Shown one piece after another: positions 8,717 through 18,783 of a stretch of 64,000 nucleotides of DNA. The position numbers and the translations under genes are program-made. Below the pieces are notes generated by a model. That model saw only the letters and a list, made by a program, of their open reading frames with translations. It made no database searches and was not told the DNA's origin. This DNA comes from Archangium violaceum (GTDB lineage: Bacteria > Myxococcota > Myxococcia > Myxococcales > Myxococcaceae): contig NZ_CP069338.1 of NCBI RefSeq assembly GCF_016859125.1, forward strand, positions 2,542,001 to 2,606,000, given 5' to 3'. Each line of letters starts with the position of its first letter. Within the stretch, counting starts at the first letter, position 1.

Positions 8717-10228
8717 ATGCTCGAAGCTTCTCGTGGCCGATGGTGGGCGGTCCTCCTGCTCGTTCCGTTCCTCCTCGGTGCGCTCGCGTGGGCGCTCTGG
8801 AATCCCAAGCCGCAACCCCAGGCGTCCCGGCACTCCCGTGCGCCTCGTGGCCCCCGGCCCGCGCAACCCGGAAAGCCCCTCCGGCTCGCCCAGGCCACCC
8901 CGCCCGCGCAGCCCGCTCCGGAGCCCGCCGCTCCGGAGCCCGCCGCCGCGCCCTCCGTCAGACGCTCGCTGCCCGTGCCCTCTCCCCGCGCCATCAAGCT
9001 GTACCTGCTCGGGAAGAAGCTCGGCATCCAGGAGCCCCTTCTGGAGGATCCCTGCGTCGCCCCTTCTGGCGCCTCCTGCTCGCGCACCGCGCTCTCCCCC
9101 TTCTTCGAGTCCCTCGACGCCCTCTCCACCGGCAAGGCCACCTCGCCCGCCGTCATCGCCGCGTTCGGCAACTCGTTGATCGCCGGGGATCGCATCGTCG
9201 ACATCATCCGCGAGGAGCTCGGTGCCACCTTCGGTGACGCGGGCCGTGGCGTGCTCCTGGTGGACCGCCTCGCCCCGTACGGGCCCCGCGACCGCGTCGG
9301 CTTCTCGCGCGGCGGCTGGGAGGCGCGCACCCTGGGCGAGATGACGCTCGCCGAGCTGCCCTTTGGCGTCAGCGGCATCTACCACCGGGCCACCGCCGCG
9401 AAGGCCAGCAGCCGCTTCACCCTGGCGGGCGAGCCCCGCGGCACCCTGTGGTGGCTCGACGTGCCCCGCGCCGGCCCGCTATCCGTCCACGCCGATGGCA
9501 AGGAGCTCGCCCGCGCCGAGCCCGTGGGCAGTGGTCAGGCCCAGACGCTCACCTTCGACATCCCCGAGGGCGCTCGCACCCTGGACGTGGTCGCCGAGGG
9601 CCGTGGCGCCGTGGTGCTCGGCGTGGTGCTGCAGCACCAGCGTCCCGGCATCGTGCTCGACACCCTGGGAGTCCCCTCCGCCGACGCCAACCTCTTCCTG
9701 CGCGCCCGCGAGGACATCTTCCGCGCCCAGCTCGCCGAGCGCTCGCCCCGCCTGCTCCTGTTCATCCTCGGCGGCAACGAGGCCAAGCGGCTCGAGTGGG
9801 GCCGCTCCAAGCTCGACGAGGTCGAGGAAGGCCTGCGCTCCTTCGTACGCCGCTCGCGCGCCGCCGCTCCCGACAGCGCCTGCCTCGTGGTGGGACCCAT
9901 CGACGCGGTCCGCGGGGGCAAGGGCTCCCAGCGGCTCACCCAGCGGCCCTACCTCGACGAGGTCATCTCCATCGAGCGGCAGATCGCCCTCACCGAGGGC
10001 TGCGCCTTCTTCGACATCTTCGCGGCCATGGGAGGCTCGGGCTCGCTCGCCCGCTTCGCCCAGGCCGGGCTCGTCCATGACGACCTCGTCCACCCGCGTG
10101 GCCAGGGGCTCGACATGCTCGGCCAGCTCATCACCGACGCGCTGCTGCGCACCTGGGTGGCGGGTGGAGATCCCCTCCGGCAGGCCGCCATCGCGCCGCG
10201 CCTCCATGCCTCGGAGAAGGCACGGTGA
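8717..10228 (+). CDS. Membrane-anchored SGNH/GDSL-like hydrolase
   Basis: 503 residues. One N-terminal membrane segment (~10-30, WWAVLLLVPFLLGALAWAL) is followed by a Pro/Ala-rich linker to ~85, so the rest is periplasmic. The catalytic part has the block I-like GNSLIAGDRI with the presumed Ser nucleophile, an internal FILGGNE (block III Gly/Asn) and a late DDLVHPRGQG (the Asp-x-x-His pair), which fits the SGNH fold. Such exported proteins often act as O-acetyl esterases or transferases on cell-envelope polysaccharides. The ATG at 8717 precedes the membrane segment directly. It overlaps the serine hydrolase gene by four bases, so the two form an operon. Confidence 0.75.
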   Translation: MLEASRGRWWAVLLLVPFLLGALAWALWNPKPQPQASRHSRAPRGPRPAQPGKPLRLAQATPPAQPAPEPAAPEPAAAPSVRRSLPVPSPRAIKLYLLGKKLGIQEPLLEDPCVAPSGASCSRTALSPFFESLDALSTGKATSPAVIAAFGNSLIAGDRIVDIIREELGATFGDAGRGVLLVDRLAPYGPRDRVGFSRGGWEARTLGEMTLAELPFGVSGIYHRATAAKASSRFTLAGEPRGTLWWLDVPRAGPLSVHADGKELARAEPVGSGQAQTLTFDIPEGARTLDVVAEGRGAVVLGVVLQHQRPGIVLDTLGVPSADANLFLRAREDIFRAQLAERSPRLLLFILGGNEAKRLEWGRSKLDEVEEGLRSFVRRSRAAAPDSACLVVGPIDAVRGGKGSQRLTQRPYLDEVISIERQIALTEGCAFFDIFAAMGGSGSLARFAQAGLVHDDLVHPRGQGLDMLGQLITDALLRTWVAGGDPLRQAAIAPRLHASEKAR

Positions 10229-12219
10229 GAGCGTTCCTCTTCGCGCTCCTCCTCCTCCCGGGTGTCACCGCGCCAGCCGCCCCCCGCCGCCCGGCCCAGG
10301 CGCGCGCGGCCGCCGCCACTCCCGCCGCGCCCCGACAGAAGGACGCGCCCTTTCCCCCCGAGGTGCGGCGCGCGCTGGAGTCGCTCGTACGCGCCGAGCT
10401 CGCCAAGGGACCCCATGCGGGGCTCTCGGTGGGCGTGCTCCACGGCGGCATGCGCTGGGTCGCGGGGTATGGGTACAGGGACCTCGCCCACAAGCTGCCC
10501 GCCACGCCCCGGACGACGTACCGGATGGCGTCCATCACCAAGTCCTTCACCGCCGTGGCCGTGCTCCAGCTCGTCCAGGAGGGGAAGCTGGACCTCGACG
10601 CGGACATCCGCACCCTGGTCCCCACGTACCCCGAGAAGCCCTGGCCCATCACCGTGCGCCAGTTGCTGGGACACCTCGGCGGCGTGCCCCACTACGACGG
10701 CCCCGAGTCCGCGGAGAACACGCGCCACGTGAACACCGCGGGCGCCCTCGCCCTCTTCGCCGACAAGGAGCTGGCCGCCGAGCCCGGCACGAAGTTCGTC
10801 TACACCACCTGGGGCTACAACCTGCTCGGCGCCGCCGTGGAGAAGGCCTCGGGCCAGGGCTATGGCGCCTACTTGAAGACCCACGTCTTCGGCCCCGCCG
10901 GCATGCGCCACGCGGCGCTGGATGACTACCGCACGCGCGACAAGCAGCACGCCCTCGGCTATCGCCAGTCCAAGGGGCAGCTCGTCCCCTCGCACTACCT
11001 CGACGTCTCCAGCCGCTTCGCCGGAGGAGGCACACGCGCCTCGGTGGAGGATCTGCTCGCCTTCGGCCAGGCCATGCTCCAGCACCGGCTCGTCCCGGCC
11101 GGGACCGCGCGGATGATGCAGGCCTCGATGAGCACCCGCGAGGGCCAGCTCACCGACTACGGCATGGGCTTCGCCACCTACCCGCTGCGGGGCCACTACA
11201 CGGTGGCCCACGCCGGAGGCCAACCGGAGACGACGTCGCTGCTCGTGATGCTGCCCGCCGAGGACGTCGTCATCGCGCTCGCCACCAACCTGGAGGGCGA
11301 CGCGAAGCGGCTGCGGCGCGTGTCCACGCGCATCATCGAGACGCTGCTGGAGGACGGGCGCGTGCGCCGCGACGCGCACCTGGCGGACCCGGTGGATGCG
11401 GTGGTGCACGAGGGCCTCGCGCGCCTCTTCACCTACGGGCTCTCGTACCACCTGTGGGCCACCCGGGGGCCCGGCGCGCTCCCCGAACCGGGAGACCTGG
11501 ACGAGGCATTCACGCAGGTGTCCGCATTGCTCGACCGGGCCACCGTCGCGCAGGACCCGCAGGTGGCGCTCGGGAAGGTGCGTGCGGCGCATCAACCCCG
11601 CGAAGGCTCGCTCCTCATCCGCGTGGGGGCGCAGATGGCGCGGACGTTGGAGACGGCAAAGGGCCCCGAGAAGCTCCGCGAGTACCCCGCGCGAGGCCCG
11701 CTCGCCTTCTTCACGGACTACCTCGCCGCCTGCGAGCAGGTGACCTGCCCCGCCCCAAGGCGCTTCAGCGAGTCGCTCCAGAACGACGCGCGGCACTTCG
11801 ACGAGGTGTGGCAGCAGGCGCAGGTCTCCGAGTTGTCACGCCTCCGGCTGGACGAGGTGCGCGACCCCGAGGCGCTGTGGCCCGCGCTGGAGGCGGGCAC
11901 CACCGGCAGGGCGCTGCACCCGGACTACGTGGAGGAGATGCTCCGCGTCGCCGCGCGCTACAGACGACAGGGCAAGCATGAGGAGCAGTTGCTCTGGCTG
12001 GAGCGCGCCGTGGACCTCCACCCCCAGTCGGCCCAAGCGCGCGAGGCGCTCGCCAAGGCGCAGGGCATCGTGACGCAGGCGCCGGAGGTTCCCGCCGCCA
12101 CCGCGCCCCGCCGAGCCACCGATGGAAGCAGCCCCGTGCCCGACGATGCCGGCCTGACACCCACGTCCCGTCCGACGCTGCAGCGCCCACAGGAGCGCGC
12201 CGCGGATCAAGGGGGCTGA
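10225..12219 (+). CDS. Secreted beta-lactamase-fold serine hydrolase
   Basis: 664 residues starting at a GTG that overlaps the upstream stop (GTGA). Residues 1-19 form a signal peptide. The class C beta-lactamase/D-Ala-D-Ala-peptidase domain has SITK (Ser103, Lys106), YTTWGYN in the place of the YxN motif, and HAGG in place of KTG. A C-terminal region of ~270 residues is helical and ends in a Pro/Thr-rich tail; part of it (YRRQGKHEEQLLWLERAVDLH) is TPR-like. The family cleaves peptides or esters in the periplasm; the substrate is unknown. Asn of YxN is replaced by Thr. Operon with the SGNH-like gene. Confidence 0.83.
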   Translation: MRAFLFALLLLPGVTAPAAPRRPAQARAAAATPAAPRQKDAPFPPEVRRALESLVRAELAKGPHAGLSVGVLHGGMRWVAGYGYRDLAHKLPATPRTTYRMASITKSFTAVAVLQLVQEGKLDLDADIRTLVPTYPEKPWPITVRQLLGHLGGVPHYDGPESAENTRHVNTAGALALFADKELAAEPGTKFVYTTWGYNLLGAAVEKASGQGYGAYLKTHVFGPAGMRHAALDDYRTRDKQHALGYRQSKGQLVPSHYLDVSSRFAGGGTRASVEDLLAFGQAMLQHRLVPAGTARMMQASMSTREGQLTDYGMGFATYPLRGHYTVAHAGGQPETTSLLVMLPAEDVVIALATNLEGDAKRLRRVSTRIIETLLEDGRVRRDAHLADPVDAVVHEGLARLFTYGLSYHLWATRGPGALPEPGDLDEAFTQVSALLDRATVAQDPQVALGKVRAAHQPREGSLLIRVGAQMARTLETAKGPEKLREYPARGPLAFFTDYLAACEQVTCPAPRRFSESLQNDARHFDEVWQQAQVSELSRLRLDEVRDPEALWPALEAGTTGRALHPDYVEEMLRVAARYRRQGKHEEQLLWLERAVDLHPQSAQAREALAKAQGIVTQAPEVPAATAPRRATDGSSPVPDDAGLTPTSRPTLQRPQERAADQGG

Positions 12220-12223
12220 GGAG

Positions 12224-12250
12224 GCGGCTTCGATTCCCGCCGCTTCCACT
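12224..12250. repeat. Left attachment site (tRNA/tmRNA 3'-end-like direct repeat)
   Basis: This 27-base block contains TTCGATTCCCGCCGC followed by TCCACT, the pattern of a T-arm and acceptor 3' strand of a tRNA or tmRNA. It recurs at 36363-36389 with one mismatch. It lies just after the serine hydrolase stop and ~120 bases before the integrase start, as expected for the left edge of an island. There is no complete tRNA here, and the arm closing pair is mismatched, so it is a site and not a gene. Confidence 0.7.
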
Positions 12251-12367
12251 AGAAGTTACCCGCCGCTCTGAGCCGCGCCCCCCTCCTAGCAGGGGAGCGT
12301 GGCTTGCTTTTGGGGACCAAATCGGGGCACCTGGGGTCCAAATTCGGACCAAAACGGAGCCCGCGAC

Positions 12368-13549
12368 GTGGGAAACAACAGAGAGTGGACAGGGAAGTGG
12401 AAGGGGGGGCGGACCTTCAACGGCAAGGACGGCCGCCCGGTGTTCGTGCTGCGCAAGATGGTTGAGGGACGGGCCTACACCATCCACCTCGACGCCAGCA
12501 GCGAGACGGAAGCCGAGGCCGAGCTTGCGCTTTTCATGCGGGACCCCGAGGGCTACAGCACCAAGCGGGAAGCGCGGCAGCAACAGCAGGAGTCCGCCGT
12601 TTACGTCAACGCTGAGACCGTGGGCCGCTTCCTCGACTCCATGAGGCGCGCGGGCACTACTGCGCGCTACGTTGGGAATGTCGGCTTCTACTTGGCGACG
12701 TGGGCCGAAGCTCTCGCGGGCCGGGACCTGCGCACCGTCACCCTCCAAGAGCTTCTGCGGGAGTTGGCCCGGCACAAGGCAGGCAGGAAGAACCGCATCA
12801 CGGCGATCAAGTCTTTTGCATCGTGGCTGCGGGAGCAGGGCACGCTCGCCCTGGCCGAAGATCCAACCGTCTCCCTCAAGGTGCCCGCTACCCGCCCCGA
12901 GAAGGCAGTGCGGGAGAAGGGTTACAGCATCGAGACCACCGAGCGGCTTTATCGGGCGATCAGCGGGTGGGAGTTTACGAACTTCCAGCAGGAGGCAACG
13001 CGGCGCACGACGGACGTTCAGTGTGTGCGCGACGTGCTGTGCATTCACGCGAAAACCGGGATGCACGGCACCGAGATCGAGCGGCTAGCCAAGGGAGAGG
13101 GCAAGGTTGCCGTCTTCGAGGACCAAGGCGAGATCGCCGCTACGGTGACGTTCATTCACAAGAGCGGGAACGTTCACCGTCAGAGCATCGACCGTCAGAC
13201 GTTGGCGGCTGTGCGGCGGCTACAGGCGCGCGGTGCGGCGCCGGTTGATAGCCATATCCGCCGGGTTGTGGCTCGCGCCTGTGAATCCCTCGGGATCGAG
13301 CCGGTGAATTTCGGGGAGTACCGGCACAGCTTCGTTACCTGGGCTTCGGAGTGCGGGCAGGAGGTACGGCCCAAGGCGGGAGGGCTGCCGCTGTCTGCGA
13401 TTGCCGCTGTTGTCGGCCACCACTCGGCAAACACAACCAAGCGTTTTTATGACAACGTGAAGGTGCCCCCGATGATCAAGATTCCGATCAAGCTGGAGCA
13501 TCCCGAGGATCCGGCAGACCTGCCGGTCAGGCTTGCCGAATCAGCTTGA
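12368..13549 (+). CDS. Divergent tyrosine recombinase (island integrase)
   Basis: 393 residues from a GTG with GGAG eight bases upstream; the frame is open further upstream but that part repeats GGACCAAA motifs and looks like binding sites. An AP2-like arm-binding start (WTGKWKGGRTFNGKDGRPVF), a core-binding domain (~80-190) and a catalytic domain follow. Box II is EYRHSFVTWA with its Arg; box III is VVGHHSANTTKRFY with His and the Tyr nucleophile. Box I reads KTGMHGTEIERL, with His where Arg is expected, and the first His of box II is replaced by Gly. It sits beside the left att-like repeat, so it probably moves the 24-kb island. Activity is uncertain given the substitutions. Confidence 0.85.
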   Translation: MGNNREWTGKWKGGRTFNGKDGRPVFVLRKMVEGRAYTIHLDASSETEAEAELALFMRDPEGYSTKREARQQQQESAVYVNAETVGRFLDSMRRAGTTARYVGNVGFYLATWAEALAGRDLRTVTLQELLRELARHKAGRKNRITAIKSFASWLREQGTLALAEDPTVSLKVPATRPEKAVREKGYSIETTERLYRAISGWEFTNFQQEATRRTTDVQCVRDVLCIHAKTGMHGTEIERLAKGEGKVAVFEDQGEIAATVTFIHKSGNVHRQSIDRQTLAAVRRLQARGAAPVDSHIRRVVARACESLGIEPVNFGEYRHSFVTWASECGQEVRPKAGGLPLSAIAAVVGHHSANTTKRFYDNVKVPPMIKIPIKLEHPEDPADLPVRLAESA

Positions 13550-13979
13550 GGATCGCGTCCTTCTCAGCCCGCCCGGTGTTCTGCTGGGCGGGTTGCCGCT
13601 TGCGCTTGGGGGCGGGCTCGCGGCTGAAACACTCCTGAACCGCTTCGATACTGTCCAAGGTGATCATGGCGACCTTGCCCACCTTGGGAGCACGGCGCAG
13701 CGCCCCCGAGCGCAACAGCTCGAAAATCCGGGAGCGCCCGCAGCCGAGAAGGGCCTGCGCGGCGTCAATCGAGATGGCACGGGCGGCTTGAACAGGGGCC
13801 GCGTTGGCGATCCGGTTCTGCATGTCTCCGACCATCGCGCGCAGCTTGCACAACTCCGCGTAAATCTCCCGCAGCAGGTGGGGCTCGGCTCCGCTGTCCG
13901 GTGCAGGGTTTGGGGTTGGCTGGCTTTCGTCCTGAATGGCCGCCGAATCAGACGGCGACGTGATGCCTTGCGACTTCAT
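13527..13979 (-). CDS. Excisionase-like HTH protein
   Basis: 150 residues. A Pro/Ser-rich start and a coiled region precede a MerR/Xis-type helix-turn-helix (ISIDAAQALLGCGRSRIFEL, ...GALRRAPKVGKVAMI) at ~90-130, then a basic tail (PAPKRKRQP). Small proteins of this type next to a tyrosine recombinase usually act as recombination directionality factors or repressors. It is convergent with the integrase (23-base overlap) and reads away from the direct repeats at 14034-14090, which may be its binding sites. Confidence 0.7.
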   Translation of the reverse strand: MKSQGITSPSDSAAIQDESQPTPNPAPDSGAEPHLLREIYAELCKLRAMVGDMQNRIANAAPVQAARAISIDAAQALLGCGRSRIFELLRSGALRRAPKVGKVAMITLDSIEAVQECFSREPAPKRKRQPAQQNTGRAEKDAILKLIRQA

Positions 13980-14033
13980 GCCCCATATTTTCCCGCGTCA
14001 TCACAAGCACGGTCAAAGCGTTTCGGGCGTGCA

Positions 14034-14093
14034 GTCCAGTTAGGGCTAGTTAGTGCCAGTTGAGGCCAGTTGCGGATAGGTGCGGGCAGGTTG
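14034..14093. repeat. Six 10-base direct repeats upstream of the excisionase-like gene
   Basis: GCCAGTTGAG-like decamers repeat in exact 10-base register: the CCAGT/CTAGT core recurs at 14036, 14046, 14056 and 14066, then decays (ATAGG, GCAGG). One helical turn spacing puts all copies on one DNA face. Position 55-115 bases upstream of the excisionase-like start suggests an operator or arm-type recombination sites. A small TTGACCATGG/TTGGTCATGG pair follows. Confidence 0.5.
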
Positions 14094-14121
14094 ACCATGG
14101 TTGGGCACCGTTGGTCATGGT

Positions 14122-14456
14122 TTGGTGCGGCCCGAGCTTCGGCTGCCATACCCTAGAACCCCCCACCGCGCCCGAGGCTCGGCTGCTGCCCTGGCGGCGC
14201 CCTGCTTGTTATCGCACCCGGGCTTCGGCTGCCGGAGCGCTGGCGCCCGCCACCGGCCCGAGCTTCGGCTGCCGCGCTGCTGGTGCGCTCCACCGCGCCC
14301 TGGCGTGCTCCACCAGCCTAAGGCTCGGCTGCTGCCCTGGTGGGCTCCACCGGCGCAAGGCTCGCGCCTTGGTGCCTTCCAATGCGCCTTAGGTGCCGCT
14401 CCCGCTGCGCTGGCGGCTCAACCGCGCCGAGCTTCGGCTGCTGCCCTGATGGGCTA
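14122..14456. repeat. GC-rich hairpin repeat array, leading block
   Basis: Degenerate copies of a ~41-base unit built from CCCGAGCTTCGGCTGC, GCCCTGGTG and CTCCACCG. Units here are more diverged than in the main block (for example CCTAAGGCTCGGCTGCTG). The block ends near the 3' end of the small minus-strand gene at 14503. No coding sense is evident. Confidence 0.75.
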
Positions 14457-14502
14457 CTAATTAATTCCATGCAGGATTGGATCGGGAGACGAGGAGACAG
14501 CG

Positions 14503-14826
14503 CTAGAGCGGCCACAAACCGGCGCCTCGCTCTAGCTGACAGATGATCCGCATCATGGACTTGTCGCCCCGCCTGTAGCTGGTGCGGGGCGCTTCGGATG
14601 TTTCGTCGAGAAGCTGAAGTCCGCGTGTCTCGTCGAGGCGCAACAGTTTCCAGCCTGAGTTCTCGCCGCTGGCGCTCCCTCCTCGTACTTGCCAGACGCG
14701 CATCACAGCGTGCCCCTCGCTAGTGTAGCCGCAGGCGTGAACCTCAACGACCCGAGAGAAGCCGTCATACCGGATCTCTAAGCGGCGCTTGGTGCGTAGC
14801 GCCTCACATGCCGTCTGGATGTTCAT
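14503..14826 (-). CDS. Small conserved hypothetical protein inside the repeat array
   Basis: 107 residues from an ATG with AGGAAGG upstream. The sequence has a beta-rich, WYL-like look (RRLEIRYDGFSRVVEVHACG, then GHAVMRVWQVRGG, WKLLRLDE and YRRGDKSM). Its codon use and lower GC differ sharply from the repeats on both sides, so it is a real gene that the array flanks. Similar short proteins occur alone in many bacteria. The role is unknown; WYL-like folds bind nucleic acid or nucleotides, but membership is a guess. Confidence 0.6.
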   Translation of the reverse strand: MNIQTACEALRTKRRLEIRYDGFSRVVEVHACGYTSEGHAVMRVWQVRGGSASGENSGWKLLRLDETRGLQLLDETSEAPRTSYRRGDKSMMRIICQLERGAGLWPL

Positions 14827-14980
14827 AGCTCGATCCTTCCTCTCGTGAAGTGGGGCACCCCATGCTGCTTCTCCAAGATGGGCCCTTGTGAAAGGGAATT
14901 CATATAGGGTCACTACCCTTGTTTGGTTGCTAAGTGCCTGAGGGGGCAGAGATGGGGTCAGGCGATTCGTAGGGCATAAC

Positions 14981-17900
14981 CGGCCCGAGGCTCGGCTGCT
15001 GCCCTGGTAACCATCTACCGCGCCGCTGACGCGCTCCACGGGCCCGGGGCTCGGCTGCCGTGCCCTGATGCCGCTCGCGCCCCTGGTCCGGCGCCCGAGC
15101 TTCGGCTGCCGCGCTGCTGATGCCCTCCCCGGGCCCGAGGTTGGCGCCGTGTCTGCTTTCGCGCCCTTGTGGGCTCCCCTGATCCGAGCTTCGCGCCCTG
15201 GTGCCGCTGCCTGTCTGCCACCGCGCCCAAGGATCGCGCCGCGCCGCGCCGCTAATGCGTTCCACCGGCCCGAGGCTCGGCTGCCCTGGTGCCGCCACCG
15301 CGCCCGAGCTTCGCGCCGCTGGTGGCCGCCACCGCGCCCGAGCTTCGGCTGCCGTGCCCTGGTGGCCTCCACCCCGCCCTGGTGGCCTCCACGGGCCCGA
15401 GGCTCGGCTGCCTGTCCTGGTGGTCTCCACCGCGCCCTGGTGCGCTCCACCGCGCTATGGTGCGCTCCACCGCGCTATGGTGCGCTCCACGGGCCCGAGC
15501 TACGGCCGCCGCGCCGAGGTGCCACTGCCGCCGCTGGTGGCGTTCCCGCCGCGCCCGAGCTTCGGCTGCTGTGCTGCCCTGGCGTGGTCCACCGCGCCGC
15601 TGATGCGCTCCACCGGCCCGAGGTTCGCGCCGTGTCTGGCGCTCTACTGGCGCGGGAATGGCGCCGCGTCCTGGCGCTGTCCCCGAGGTTTGGTCGGCGT
15701 ACCTGGTGCCCTCCACCCGCGCCCGAGGTTCGCGCCCTGGTGCCGCTGCCTGTCTGCCACCGCGCCCGAGGTTCACGCCACGCTGCGCCGCTGATGCGTT
15801 CCACCGGCCTGAGGTTCGCTCCCTGGTGGCCTCCACGGGCCCGAGCTTCGCCTGTTGCCCTGGTCGCACCCTCCACGGCGCCCGAGCTTCGGCTGCCGCG
15901 CCGCTGGTGGCCTCCACCGGCCCAAGGTTCGCGCCGCGCCCTGTCCGCCGCGTCCGCGCTTCAGCCGCCGGTGCTCTGGCACCATCCATGGGCTCCAGGT
16001 TCGCGCCGCGCCTTGGTGGCTCTACCGCGCCCGAGGTTCGCGCCGTGGCTACTGCTGTGCCCGAGGTTTGCGCCGCGTTGTGGAGCCTCCGCTACGCCTG
16101 AGCTGGAGCCATCCCGGGGCGCAATCCACGGGCCCTAAGAATCGGCCGCGGTGCCCTCTGGCGCCATCCACTGGCCCGAGGTTCGCGCTGTGCCCGAGCT
16201 TGGGCTGCCGTGCTCTGGCGTCCTGAGTCCATCCACGAGCCCGAGCTTCGGCTGCCGCGCCCTAGTGGCCAGCGCCGCGCCCTGGCGCCCAACACCGCGC
16301 CGCTGATGCCCACCGTTGGCCCGAGGCCCGTCTGCCGCGCTGCTTGCGCCTTCCACGGGTCCGAGGCTCGCGCCGGGCTTGCCGCTGCGCTTGCCGCCTC
16401 CCGGGTGGCTTCCATCACGTCCGAAGTTCGCGCCGTGTCTGTTGCCGCGCCCGAGCTTCGGCTGCCGCGCTGCTGGCGCCCTCCACCGTGCCCGAGCTAC
16501 GGCTGCTGGTGCGCTGGTGGGCTCCACCGGCCCGAGGCTCGGCTGCTGCCCTGGTGCCGCTGCCGCGCCGCTGGCGCCCCCTCCACCGCGCACCGCGCCT
16601 AAGCTTCGGCTGCCGTGCCCTGGTGGCCTCCACTGCGCCCGAGGTTCGGCTGCCGCGTCGCTGGTGGAACGCCGCGCCCTGGTGCGCTCCACCGGCCCGA
16701 GGTTCGGCTGCCGCGCCCTGGTGGCCTCCACCGCGCCCGAGGTTCGCGCCCTTGCAGCCCTGGTGCCGCTGCCGCGCTCTGGTGCGCTCCACCAGCCCGA
16801 GCGCCGCGCCCTGGCTGCCGCTGCGCCGTGATGCCCGCCGCTGGCCCGAGGCCCGGCTGCCGCGCCGCTGGCGTCTTCCACCGTGCCCGAGGTTCGCGCC
16901 GCGCCCCGGTGGGCAGCACCGCGCCCGAGGTTCGCGCCGTGTCTGCTGCCGCGCCGCTGGCGCTCTCCATGGGCCCGAGGTTCGGCTGCCGCCGCTGCGG
17001 GTGGATCTACCGCGCCTGAGGATCGCGCCGTGCCCTGGCGCCCTGGTTCCCTCCACTGACCCGAGCTTCGGCTGCCGTTACGCTGGTACCCTCCACCCAC
17101 GGCGCCCGAGGATCGCGCCGCGCCCTGGTGCCGCTGCCGCGCCGCTGGCGCTTTCCACGAGCCCGAGGTTCGCGCCGCGCCTCGGTGGCCTCCATCGCGA
17201 CCGAAGCGCGCCGCGCCCTGGTGGCTGGTTCCCACGGCGCCCGAGCTTCGGCTGCCGGTGTGCTGGCGCCCTCCACCGCGCCCGAGCTTAGGCTGCCGCG
17301 CCGCTGCCGCGCCCTGGCGTTGCTCCATCGGCCCGAGCTTCGGCGGTCCCCTGGTTGCCTCCACCGCGCCCGAGGTTCGCGCCGCTGGCGCCCTCCACCG
17401 CCCGAGCGCCGCGCCCTGGCTGCCGCTGCGCCGTGATGCCCACCGTTGGCCCGAGGCGCGGCTGCCGCTGCGCTGGTGCGCTCCACCGGCCGAGGATCGC
17501 GCCGTGTCGGCTGCCGCGCCCGAGCTTCGCGCCGCCCCCGGTGCCCTCGCCGCGTCGCTGGCGCCCTTCGCCGTGCCCGAGCGCGCCGCGTCTGCCGCTG
17601 CGCCGCTGCCGCGCTCCACCGGCCCGAGGTTCGGCTGCCGCGCTGCTGGCGCTCCACCGCGCCCGAGATTTGCGCCGCTGGCGCCCTTCGCCGCGCCCGA
17701 GCTTCGGCTGCCGCGCTGTGGCGCCGCTGCCGCGCCCTGGTTGCGTCCACCGCGCCCGAGGTTCGCGCCGCACCCTGGTGCCACTGTCGCGCCTTGGTGG
17801 CGTCCACCGGCCCGAACTCCGGCTGCCGCGTCCGTCGCGCCCCTGGTGCGCTCCACCGGCCCGAGGCTTGCGCCGCGTACTGGCCCGAGGTTCGCGCCGC

Positions 17901-18665
17901 GTACTGGTGCGCACCATCGGCCCGAGTGCCGCGCCCTGGCGCCTTCCACCGCGCCGCTGATGCCCGCCGCTGGCCCGAGGCTCGGCTGCCGCGCTGCTGG
18001 CGCCCTCCACCGGTCCCGAGGTTCGCGCCGCGCCCCGGTGCCGCCGCCCTGGTGGCCCCCTCCACTGCGCCCGAGCTTCGGCTGCCGCGCCCTGGTTAGG
18101 GCTTTCACCGGCCCGAGGCTCGGCTGCCGCGCCCTGGTGGCCTCCACCGCGCCCGAGTCTCGGCTGCTGCCCTGGTGGGTTCCGCCGCGCCCGAGCTTCG
18201 GCTGCCGCGCCGCTGGTGCGCTCCACCGGGCCCTGGTGTCGGCCACCGGGCCTGAGCTTCGGCTGCCGCGCCGCTTGCGCCCTCCGCTGCGCCCAAGGCT
18301 CGCGCCGCGCCCGGCTGCCGTTGCGCTGCGCTGGGGGCGCTGCTGGCGTCCCACCACGCCCGAGGTGCGCGCCGCGCCGTGTCTGCCGCGCCGCTGGGGC
18401 GCTGCTTCGCCTGGGGTCGCGCCGCGCCCGAGGTTCGCGCCGTGTCCGCTGCTGCGCCGCTGGTGCCCGCCACCGCGCCCGAGCTTCGGCTGCCGCGCTG
18501 CTGGTGCCCGCCACCGCGCCCGAGCTTCGGCTGCCGCGCTGCTGGTGCCCGCCACCGCGCCCGAGGTTCGCGCCGCGCTGTGTCTGCCGCTGCGCCGAGG
18601 TTCGCGCCGCGCTGTATCTGCCGCTGCGCGTGGCCACCGTCGCGCCCTGGCGCCGTACTCGAGCA
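14981..18665. repeat. Main block of the 41-base hairpin repeat array (~3.7 kb)
   Basis: Dozens of degenerate tandem units. Three near-identical copies (GAGCTTCGG or GAGGTTCG at 18481, 18522, 18563) are spaced exactly 41 bases. Each unit has two small palindromes, CCGAGCTTCGG and GGTGGCCTCCACC, that could fold into adjacent hairpins. Half-units also duplicate: CGCGCTATGGTGCGCTCCAC occurs twice in tandem at 15451-15490 after a variant copy. Because 41 is not a multiple of three, the array is not a protein repeat in one frame, yet the minus strand is stop-free for 843 codons (16135-18666). I see no gene in it. Confidence 0.85.
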
Positions 18666-18783
18666 CTCAGGAGCCGCGCCGAATAGCGGCACACTCCAGA
18701 GGCCCGGATTGCCGCGCAACCGGGGCGCCAGGTCTGCGCCCCTGCCCCCAGGGCGCAGCGTCGGACGGAGCGGCCCCGGGCTA

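Noticed and set aside
12224-12250. A complete tRNA gene
   Set aside because: Only the T-arm and acceptor 3' strand are present, with a mismatched closing pair; no D-arm or anticodon arm lies upstream in either copy.
14981-18665. The array as a CRISPR locus
   Set aside because: Units follow one another without unique spacers, vary throughout, and no cas genes are present.
16135-18666. An 843-residue minus-strand protein
   Set aside because: The open frame follows from the absence of stop trinucleotides in the repeat; the phase changes every unit and no start signal or stable motif is visible.
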